Source: an uncultured Chlorobiaceae bacterium
GTDB lineage: Bacteria > Bacteroidota > Chlorobiia > Chlorobiales > Chlorobiaceae
NCBI GenBank assembly: GCA_903994365.1
Contig: CAJEXL010000002.1
Location: 62,001 to 126,000, forward strand
Reading direction: 5' to 3'
DNA length: 64,000 bases
Shown here one piece after another: positions 55,527 through 62,226 of the stretch (its first letter is position 1; each line of letters begins with the position of its first letter). Both the position numbers and the translations under genes were made by a program. A model generated the notes under the pieces. The model had not been told where the DNA came from. It searched no databases and saw nothing but the letters and a program-made list of their open reading frames with translations.

Positions 55527-55783
55527 ATGAACAACCATCATGATATTAGGAACATACAGTTTGAAGAAGACTTTTTTGAGGTCACTGTTGATGGAATAGC
55601 CAGAAGATTTGAACTGAAAACAGTATCGACTTTGCTCAATCAAGCTTCGAAGCAGAAAGGGAAATATTCGAGGTCTCGCCATCCGGGTATGGGATACATT
55701 GGCCTCTTCTGGATGAGGATATCTCAATTGATGCGCTTTTGGGCATTGTCAGTGCACCTGCAAGGAACAGAAAAACTGCATAA
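55527..55783 (+). pseudogene. DUF2442-like protein, frameshifted (copy 2)
   Basis: It matches 49204-49461 from MNNHHDIRNIQFEEDFFEVT to STLLNQAS. One base is missing near 55650. In the restored frame it continues EREIFEVSPSGYGIHWPLLD and ends APARNRKTA at 55783. Confidence 0.9.
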
Positions 55784-55802
55784 CAAAAAAGGAGATTACC
55801 TT

Positions 55803-55991
55803 ATGTCCACAATGATGAAAAAGGAAGAAGCGCATAAACTCATTGACCTTCTGCCCCCGAAAGCTACATGGGATGACCTGATGCACGAAATATACGTTCG
55901 TGAAGCAATTGAGCGCGGCTTGGCAGACAGCAATGCAGACCGAACCAAGGACGTACAAGAAGTCCGCGCTAAGTATGGCCTGCCAGAATGA
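55803..55991 (+). CDS. Antitoxin of a RelE/ParE pair (copy 2)
   Basis: 62 residues beginning MSTMMKKEEAHKLIDLLP, with two or three differences from 39398-39586. AAAGGAGATTACCTT is its ribosome site. The frame is open upstream only because of the frameshift in the DUF2442 copy. It overlaps the toxin by 4 nt. Confidence 0.88.
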   Translation: MSTMMKKEEAHKLIDLLPPKATWDDLMHEIYVREAIERGLADSNADRTKDVQEVRAKYGLPE

Positions 55992-56272
55992 AGGTACACT
56001 GGACAGTTACAGCCGAGGGACATTTGGATGCCATCCACGGTCATATTGCGCTGGATTCGCCGGTATATGCCAAACGTATGGTCGATCACCTGACCCAAAA
56101 ATCCCTACAGATCGCTGATTTCCCATTGTCAGGCCGAAGGGTTCCTGAATATGAGAATGATCAGATTCGTGAAGTCATAGAAGGCCCTTACCGCATCATT
56201 TATCATATTAAATCAGAACAGATTGATGTTGTTGCTGTGATCCACGGCGCAATGAATCTCCTTCACTCGTGA
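55988..56272 (+). CDS. RelE/ParE-family toxin (copy 2)
   Basis: 94 residues, MKVHWTVTAEGHLDAIHGHI ... IHGAMNLLHS, nearly identical to the toxin at 39583 and intact. Both copies may be active, and each antitoxin should neutralise either toxin. Confidence 0.9.
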   Translation: MKVHWTVTAEGHLDAIHGHIALDSPVYAKRMVDHLTQKSLQIADFPLSGRRVPEYENDQIREVIEGPYRIIYHIKSEQIDVVAVIHGAMNLLHS

Positions 56273-56508
56273 GAAAAAACACCACCAATGTCACTCCAAA
56301 CCCAAACGCACAGTCAGACAGCAAATTTCATCTGGAGCATCTGCAATATGCTCCATGGCCCCTATAAACGGAATGAGTATTAAAAAGTCATTCTTCCCTT
56401 GACAGTCTTGGGACGCTTTGACTGCATTCTTGAACCACCAAAGTCAAAGTGCCTGGAAAAGAAGCAGAATACCAACCTCCTTATCATGATTTATACTGAA
56501 ATTCAAAC

Positions 56509-57402
56509 ATGAATCCGAACGATCTCATTATTTACAAAACGCCGGATGGAAAAGCTTCGGTAGCACTCTATGCGCATGGCGATGATGTCTGGCTAACACA
56601 AAAGCAGTTAGCCGATCTTTTTGCCACCTCCAAGTCAACCATCAGTGAACATATCACTAATATCTTGCAAGAAAAAGAGTTAGATGAAAATTCAGTTGTT
56701 CGGAATTTCCGAACAACTGGCAATGACGGCAAAGAATATTTGATAACGCACTATGCGTTGCCAATGATATTGGCTATTGGTTTTCGTGTGCGGAGTATGC
56801 GAGGGAACCAGTTCAGACAATGGGCTAACCGTCACCTCAGTGAGTATATGGTAAAGGGCTTTATCATGGATGATGAACGGTTGAAAAATCCCGATGGTCG
56901 TCCGGATTATTTTGACAAGACCGACTTTCCGAAAGCCGATGTCAGGAAGGTACTGACTCCCTATTCTGATCGTATGAAAAAATTGATCGAGGACCCTGAG
57001 AGTTTCTACACCCCCAAAAAACGCCCATCAGGCCATGACATCAGTGACGCGTTTGGCAAGGATAACGGTGGAGCAATTCCTTCAAACCTTCTCTCAATAC
57101 CGAATACCGATAGCAATTCGAACTATCTGCGGATATTCAAGGAGCTCGGCATTGAACGCCATCCGGCAAGATTCCCTTCAGAACTCCCTGCATTTTTTAT
57201 CAAGATGTTGACCGACGAGGACGATGTTGTGCTCGACATTTTTGGAGGTTCAAACACCACCGGATTCACCACAGAAGCTCTCAGGAGAAAGTGGATAACC
57301 TTTGAGATCAATCCGGAATATCTCTCTTCATCCATCATCAGGTTCCTTGATGGCGAGTTTTTCCATCATCAGGCAGAACCTTGTCTGGGCCTTTTCGTAT
57401 AA
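56509..57402 (+). CDS. Chimeric RhuM-like / methyltransferase C-half / ccoI-tail reading frame
   Basis: Residues 1 to about 138 are RhuM-like (LIIYKTPDGKASVALYAHGD, VWLTQKQLADLFATSKSTIS, NEQ-like FRQWANRHLSEYMVKGF). At FDKTDFPKAD the frame passes without a break into the methyltransferase C-terminal half (KRPSGHDISDAFGKDNGGAI, DVVLDIFGGSNTTGFTTEAL). The last 14 residues (FFHHQAEPCLGLFV) are ccoI-tail DNA read in the wrong frame. The 297-residue frame is open throughout. It lacks methyltransferase motif IV, so enzymatic activity is unlikely. It is a recombination product. Confidence 0.8.
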   Translation: MNPNDLIIYKTPDGKASVALYAHGDDVWLTQKQLADLFATSKSTISEHITNILQEKELDENSVVRNFRTTGNDGKEYLITHYALPMILAIGFRVRSMRGNQFRQWANRHLSEYMVKGFIMDDERLKNPDGRPDYFDKTDFPKADVRKVLTPYSDRMKKLIEDPESFYTPKKRPSGHDISDAFGKDNGGAIPSNLLSIPNTDSNSNYLRIFKELGIERHPARFPSELPAFFIKMLTDEDDVVLDIFGGSNTTGFTTEALRRKWITFEINPEYLSSSIIRFLDGEFFHHQAEPCLGLFV

Positions 57403-57499
57403 TCTCATAGCGCTGCCACTTGCCATGTCGGGGGTACTGCACCCCATCATCTCCGCACTGCTGATGGTAAGCAACTCCCTGCGGCTGAAAAACCTGTGA
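57351..57499 (+). pseudogene. ccoI 3'-end fragment (copy 3)
   Basis: SIIRQNLVWAFSYNLIALPL ... LHPIISALLMVSNSLRLKNL, with a 21-nt deletion relative to ccoI that removes the VTSSLVV codons. Confidence 0.9.
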
Positions 57500-57509
57500 C
57501 CAAGCAACC

Positions 57510-57668
57510 ATGAGCAGCACCTTTTACCTGATCGGCATCGGTTTTTTTGTCGGCATCGCCGCATGGTTCCTCTTTATCTGGGCCGTCAAAAGCTGCCAGT
57601 TCGACGAGCCAGCAAAAGCGGCAAAGCCCCCAAAGCTCAGAACGCCCGCAAAGAGGAAGAGCCCATGA
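57510..57668 (+). CDS. ccoS: CcoS copy 3 (internally deleted)
   Basis: 52 residues: the TM (FYLIGIGFFVGIAAWFLFIW) is kept, but an in-frame deletion removes the conserved DPEAPKYRMLDDDD segment, and KSG is KSC. It is open but probably not functional. Confidence 0.7.
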   Translation: MSSTFYLIGIGFFVGIAAWFLFIWAVKSCQFDEPAKAAKPPKLRTPAKRKSP

Positions 57669-58339
57669 GCAGCGCCCCCCCCCCTTCTCGCCATGCTGCT
57701 CTCCGGACTTGCCGGAGGATTCGGCCACTGCATCAGCATGTGCGGGCCGGTGGTTGCCGCCATCACCGTTGGCGAAACCCGGCAGGGAGTGCTTCACCAC
57801 CTCTACAACCTCGGGCGAATCACCACCTACACCATCCTCGGCGCCCTTGTCGGCCTCTCCGGTTAATTCCTTGTGCTTGCAGCTTCCATCGAGCAGCTCC
57901 AGCGCACCATCATGATCATCACCGGACTCTCCATCATCCTCATGGGCCTCTCCACCGCCAAGTAGCTGCTGCTCCCTGCTTTAACCAAAAGCTGCACCCC
58001 CGTAACTCACTCATCCAAAAGATCATGGCCCTCTTCAAAGCCCCCCGCTCCATCGGCGCTTATTACCCGATGGGCATCGTCCTCGGCTTTCTCCCCTGCG
58101 GCCTCACCTACACCGCCCTCCTCGCCGCCGCACGAGCCGACATGGAGGCACCTCACCCCTTCGCCGGAATGCTCCAAGGCGCCCTGATGATGATGCTCTT
58201 CGGCACTGGCACCTCTCGCTGATTCTTGTTGGGAAGGTGGTAAACACCATCAGCGGCAAAACAAGGAGATGGTTTTACCGTGTAGCCAGTTTGATTATGA
58301 TTGCTACCGGGGTTTGGTTTGTGGTGCGGGGATGGTGAA
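57665..58339 (+). pseudogene. SafE/DsbD_2 gene, broken copy 3
   Basis: The C-run at 57675-57684 has ten C where the other copies have six, which shifts the frame at codon 3-4. Later there are small deletions and stops (TAA near 57864, TAG near 57963, and others). GHCISMCGP and GFLPCGLTYTAL are still recognisable. Confidence 0.93.
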
Positions 58340-58381
58340 AGGAGAGCCTGAACGAGATTCGGCAGTTTCACATGATTTGAA

Positions 58382-58596
58382 CCTGAATTGAGCGATTCAT
58401 CCGCAATTGGTTTAGGCTTTACAGGATTTAAGTGCTTATTTTTAGAATCGTTATAGATTATGTAATGTGCTATGGTGCTCTTAACCCATTGGGTGTGGCT
58501 ATTTTGAACTGGGAAATCAACGCTTATTTATTTTAAAAATAATGCTTTAGAAATATTAATTAACGCACTTTTTCATTACAGATCGCTCAATTCAGG
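58382..58596. mobile_element. 215-bp MITE-like element with terminal inverted repeats
   Basis: CCTGAATTGAGCGAT (58382-58396) and its exact complement ATCGCTCAATTCAGG (58582-58596) form 15-bp perfect terminal inverted repeats. TTGAA stands directly outside both ends (58377-58381 and 58597-58601), which fits a 5-bp target duplication. The interior is AT-rich and has no coding capacity. Joining the flanks gives a linker (CAGTTTCACATGATTTGAA then ATTTG-ATTAT) that occurs uninterrupted at 47233-47264. It is therefore probably a non-autonomous insertion whose transposase is elsewhere. Confidence 0.8.
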
Positions 58597-58603
58597 TTGA
58601 AAT

Positions 58604-59052
58604 TTGATTATCATTGGAATTAAGTTTCATATTTCCGCAAAGAAGACAAATCAGTCAAATTATTTTTTTACATCAAAACCAGACAAAATCGTAAATGAAA
58701 AGGCAGTTAGCGATATTTATCCCTAATTTCAGGCCGATCATAAAAGAATGCGATTACTTCCTGTCTGATATCATTTACAAACCAAAACACAAGGGTATGA
58801 ACAGTATAATTCCACCAAAGTAAATAAAAAACTCTATCATACTTTACGCATCAAGAGGCGGGGAATATGACCCATAGAGATTTATAAAAAGCAGCTAGAA
58901 AAAAGGTACACATGTTAATCATAAAAAAATTGTTAATCCTGTTAAAAATATTTTAGCCAAATATTAAGTTGCTTCAAAAGGATTACGGAACGACTTTTCG
59001 TTGATCGCTTAACTCTTGCTGCAAGAGTGGTAATTTTTTAACTAAACAAACT
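58604..59052. other. AT-rich intergenic stretch
   Basis: I see no gene, clear repeat or terminator in these 450 nt. They are much richer in A and T than the surroundings, like the following three-frame cluster, which suggests a separate foreign segment. Confidence 0.5.
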
Positions 59053-59627
59053 ATGTATTGGATGTTTATAATAATCACAACGGTTGTAATTATTGCAACC
59101 GCGCTTCTTTTTGGCTTTAAAAAATTTTTAAAAATATTTTTTTTACCGAACAAAGAAGAGGCATTAGCAAGGAAAATGGCAATTACTGGAGTTGCGGCAA
59201 TTTTATATTCAATTTACCACTACATGACTGCAATATTTATTGCCGCCACGATTGTCATATCATTAAATTCTTTTGGGTATTCTTTTTGGATAATTGTCAT
59301 TATCATGTGGACAATTAATGCGTTAAACGGACTGTTAGTTCTAATTATAAATTCCAAGTCTGATATAGATTTAACTCTTTACGCAGGCCTTGGGCGGATA
59401 GTTGATACACTAACAACAAAAAAAATATCTGGAAGCTTGATAAGTATTTTTTTATAATTAAGATCGTCATTTGGGATGGCCCAGGTGAATTAATGATTTT
59501 CTTACGACCAAAAATAACGAGTAAACGGTTCGCTGTAATTATTTTTTTATTTGCAGCAGGTTTTCAGATGATTCCTTGGGTACTAATTTATTTAAAAAGC
59601 TATGACGGTCTAAATCAATTATTTTAA
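59053..59627 (+). CDS. Membrane protein gene read in two frames across a slippery site
   Basis: Frame one (59053-59457) gives 134 residues with three hydrophobic segments (MYWMFIIITTVVIIATALLF; ITGVAAILYSIYHYMTAIF...; FWIIVIIMWTINALNGLLVL) and stops just after SLISIFL. In the -1 frame the sequence continues directly as IIKIVIWDGPGELMIFLRPK and a further hydrophobic helix (FAVIIFLFAAGFQMIPWVLI) to a stop at 59627, giving about 191 residues. Either the gene uses a -1 shift, or one T was lost or gained in a T7 run. An ATG at 59493 with AGGTG upstream could also start the second part as a separate 44-residue protein. The family is unknown. Confidence 0.6.
59448..59454 (+). promoter_or_regulatory. 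Possible -1 ribosomal frameshift heptamer U UUU UUA
   Basis: In phase with frame one the bases are T TTT TTA, followed at once by the TAA stop. This is a canonical X XXY YYZ slippery site, and a -1 slip enters the protein-like second frame. A weak stem, TGGG/CCCA (59472-59483), lies 18 nt downstream. No proof of use. Confidence 0.4.
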
Positions 59628-59638
59628 AAATTTCCACA

Positions 59639-60148
59639 ATGAAGGGGCTAGTAGTAACAAATAAAGATCGCAGAATGGTTGAGGCCATACTTGCAATAGA
59701 GGATTTATTCCCTAAAAAACTTATGTATGGGGAATCTGATATCAGGGACAATTTAGAAAATAAGAATAATATGAATATTATCGCCGAAGATGATGATGGG
59801 AATATTATTGGATATGCACTATTTATTCCTCATGAAGATGCCGTTAAATTTTTAAGAACAGACGACCCTCTAATGGAATATAATTATAAAAAAACAGCGT
59901 ACCTTGATCAAATTGCTGTAGTTAAAGATATAGGAGTAGATAGGTATCTGGTTTTTAATTTTCTTTTAGAATGTCTTGGTATTGAGGCAATAAAAAGAGG
60001 ATATGAACAATGGTCATCTCACATAGCAATACCTATAGACATTATCATAAGAAAGAAGTATAATGGTAAAATTTTTACAAAAAAAACAAGACAAGTTAAA
60101 ATGCCGTCGTATGATGGCATTTTCATTTACATGGAAGGTTTGCCATAA
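59639..60148 (+). CDS. GNAT-like acetyltransferase candidate
   Basis: The 169-residue protein has an N-terminal helix (EAILAIEDLFPKKLMYGESD), strands NMNIIAEDDDGNIIGYALFI, KKTAYLDQIAVVKDIGVDRY (in place of the usual acetyl-CoA V-R/Q-x2-G-x-G loop) and LLECLGIEAIKRGYEQW. The order of strands resembles GNAT folds, but the acyl-CoA loop is poor. It starts 12 nt after the membrane-protein frames and shares their AT-rich composition, so they may be one unit. Confidence 0.5.
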   Translation: MKGLVVTNKDRRMVEAILAIEDLFPKKLMYGESDIRDNLENKNNMNIIAEDDDGNIIGYALFIPHEDAVKFLRTDDPLMEYNYKKTAYLDQIAVVKDIGVDRYLVFNFLLECLGIEAIKRGYEQWSSHIAIPIDIIIRKKYNGKIFTKKTRQVKMPSYDGIFIYMEGLP

Positions 60149-60379
60149 TTTTTTAAGGTCAGATCTTTTTTGTCACTTTTCTTGTCAGCAAACGCTCGGT
60201 ACCCCCGTTCTTAGATCGTTACGAGGGGCTGCTTGCGAACGTCTCGTAACAGCAGGACATTAGGCATCACCTCAGAATTGTGATTTCAAAACACGATAAG
60301 CATTTTTTATCGGGATATATTCTTTTCCACAAAAGCTTATCTGAACTTGCTATATTTTCGTGGACGGTGTGAGAAACCA
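60149..60379. other. Intergenic stretch
   Basis: No gene seen. The right end joins the remnant of a toxin-antitoxin pair. Confidence 0.45.
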
Positions 60380-60557
60380 CAAAATATACGTTCGTGAAAC
60401 AATTGAGCGCGGCTTGGCGGACAGCAATGCAGGCCGAACCAAGGATGTACAGAAAGTCCGTACGAAATATGGCCTGCAAGAATGAAAGTACACTGGACAG
60501 CTACCGCCGAGGGAGATTTGGATGCTATCTTCGACGCACCGGATCTTCTTCACTCAT
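60380..60557 (+). pseudogene. RelE/ParE toxin-antitoxin pair, deleted copy 3
   Basis: The antitoxin part KIYVRETIERGLADSNAGRT (start missing) is followed by MKVHWTATAEGDLDAIF and then jumps to the last toxin codons (LLHS), so most of the toxin is deleted. Downstream sequence (CGTCACTCCAAACCCAAACG) matches that after copy 2 at 56285. Confidence 0.88.
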
Positions 60558-60637
60558 GAGAAAACAACAACAGAACCCCCAACGTCACTCCAAACCCAAA
60601 CGCACAGCCAGACAGCAAACTCTGTAATCTGATCCGA

Positions 60638-60782
60638 GCTTCTATTCTGGCATGGGTATCTGAAACATATTTGGCAAGATCATGCTCAGCTTTGTCTGTC
60701 CAGAATTTTTTGGGTTTTGACTTTTTCAATCAGAAGCTCATGATCATTCATCAGGTTTCCCCGAAAATAATTTTCATGGGGC
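60638..60782 (-). pseudogene. Remnant of the PIN-associated antitoxin
   Basis: On the minus strand it reads MNDHELLIEKVKTQKILD and then a shifted copy of the helix ending at EARI. It matches 51304-51446, including the upstream end of the PIN gene. It is not functional. Confidence 0.82.
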
Positions 60783-60883
60783 GCTTTGCACCTCTCATCG
60801 AAAAGCAGGGTTACTTTCGATAATGTAATCAGATATTGTAAATTTTTTTGAACGCATAAGCTGTTATCAACTCTGTCGCGACC

Positions 60884-61060
60884 ATGAACACAAAACATTT
60901 ACAACAAGCAAGTATGTTCGACGTTCACGAGCAGATCGAACTCGTTGAGGCAATCTGGAATGGCATCGTTCGTCGAGATGCTGCGTCATCAAGAATCATG
61001 ATCGGCGCACTCTGCTGCAGGACTCGGGCGATAGCGATGCGCTTCTTTCGCCGCAACTAA
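60884..61060 (+). pseudogene. Addiction-module protein, decayed
   Basis: MNTKHLQQASMFDVHEQIEL and VEAIWNGIVRRDAA match the start of TIGR02574-type antitoxins. The normal second half is replaced by an unrelated tail (SSRIMIGALCCRTRA), so an internal deletion has joined two segments. Confidence 0.6.
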
Positions 61061-61191
61061 ATTTCATGCCGTGCTGCCCGCACCATTTGGGGGAGTATTT
61101 ACGAAATATTTGCAAAAAAAGTTATTCTTTGGACAGTGGTACCTTCAGCAGATTGAACAGAGATTGATTTATCGGAAATCAGTATACTACG

Positions 61192-61452
61192 ATGGGCAAG
61201 TACTCCAAACTCAAGGAAAAAATCCTGTCAGGTACGGCGGACAACAATATTGAGTTTCGGGAACTCTGTCGGCTCCTCATTCGCCTCGGATTTGAAGAGC
61301 GTGTGAGGGAAGATCATCATATATTTGTAAAGGATAACATTTCAGAAATTATCAACTTGCAGCCAAACGGAAGTAAAGCAAAGCCTTATCAGGTTAAGCA
61401 GGTCAGATCAATTTTAATAAAGTATATACTCGGAGATGCCGATGTCGATTAA
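61192..61452 (+). CDS. hicA: HicA-like toxin
   Basis: The 86-residue protein has KILSGTADNNIEFRELCRLL, RLGFEERVREDHHIFVK (the catalytic His region) and KPYQVKQVRSILIKY, the small dsRBD-like HicA mRNA interferase pattern. It overlaps the HicB gene and appears complete. Confidence 0.88.
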   Translation: MGKYSKLKEKILSGTADNNIEFRELCRLLIRLGFEERVREDHHIFVKDNISEIINLQPNGSKAKPYQVKQVRSILIKYILGDADVD

Positions 61453-61654
61453 ATACGAATTGATTATCTACTGGAGCAAAGAAGACAATGCTTTTATTGT
61501 GGATGTCCCGGAACTTCCCGGGTGTATGGCTGATGGAGCGACTTATGAAGAGGCCGTAACGAATGCTCAAAGAGTTATTGAAGAGTGGGTCGAAACTGCT
61601 CATTCACTTGGCAGGCCAGTGCCGGAACCAAAGGGGCGGTTGATGTATGCTTGA
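61442..61654 (+). CDS. hicB: HicB-like antitoxin
   Basis: From the ATG at 61442 the 70-residue protein reads YELIIYWSKEDNAFIVDVPE and LPGCMADGATYEEAVTNAQR, then VIEEWVETAHSLGRPVPEPK, the partial RNase H fold of HicB. It is intact, with an 11-nt overlap with hicA. Confidence 0.92.
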   Translation: MSIKYELIIYWSKEDNAFIVDVPELPGCMADGATYEEAVTNAQRVIEEWVETAHSLGRPVPEPKGRLMYA

Positions 61655-61671
61655 TCATGGGAACAGAACAC

Positions 61672-61937
61672 TCAGTAAAGAAACCCGAATAGCCACAGTG
61701 GAATTTTGTTCTGAAATCCTGTCTCGATATCGTCAGCGACAACAAAGCTTTTCTCGACTCCGCTGATTTGGTTGAATCCCTTCCCTTTTCCTCCTATTTC
61801 AAAGGTATACTCTGACTTGAAAATAAAATCCCCTTTGGCTGAAAGCTCAATGGTGTTTTCAACAAGGCCTGGATGGAGGGCGCGGGCATTGCGCAGTTGA
61901 TTGACGAAGAAGAGTTCCCGCAAGGTGCCGGTATTGA
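61672..61937 (-). pseudogene. DUF4143 3'-end remnant
   Basis: It encodes only the last 83-odd residues of the ATPase at 49762 (MRELFFVNQLRNARALHPGL ... NKIPLWLFGFLY). No ATPase domain is present. It ends at a junction with the UPF0175 remnant. Confidence 0.92.
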
Positions 61938-61938
61938 G

Positions 61939-62019
61939 CTATTTGCTGCTTTTTAATTCCTGCGGTGAACATTGAGCTGCATCAGCCAGATTGCCTGGCA
62001 CTTCAAGAAGAAGTTGCAT
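61939..62019 (-). pseudogene. UPF0175-like antitoxin, N-terminal remnant
   Basis: The minus strand reads MQLLLEVPGNLADAAQCSPQ then ELKSSK and a stop, after a good ribosome site (GGAGAAAATC). This is the first helix of UPF0175-type proteins (LPEELA-A-LSP-EL). The rest is missing. Confidence 0.6.
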
Positions 62020-62226
62020 GATTTTCTCCGGAATCGAATAATTATAGCTTGCCAGATGGTAAGCTCCATTAAAACCTAAACTGTGCGATAATCAAAGCCA
62101 AGTACCCACCCTACGGGAAACTCATTACACCCGGAAACCATTTCCGTAGAGGCCCACCCGTTGCATCAAACCCATTTATTATGTACAATACGGCACTTTT
62201 TTCAAAAATACGGACAAGCATGAACC
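62020..62226. other. Upstream region of cydD
   Basis: Non-coding. It should hold the cydDC promoter. I see no clear operator. Confidence 0.4.

Larger units (their letters stand above)
57351..58339 (+). repeat. ccoI-tail/ccoS/safE block, copy 3 (degraded)
   Basis: It repeats the same segment as 36892-37957 with several deletions, a C-run expansion and stop codons. It begins at GCGAGTTTTTCCATCATCAG inside the chimeric frame. Confidence 0.92.

Noticed and set aside
57563-58222. 219-codon frame across the third ccoS/safE copy
   Set aside because: Only its last part is safE in the true frame. The rest is a wrong-frame reading rich in Arg, His and Pro that arises from the C-run shift.
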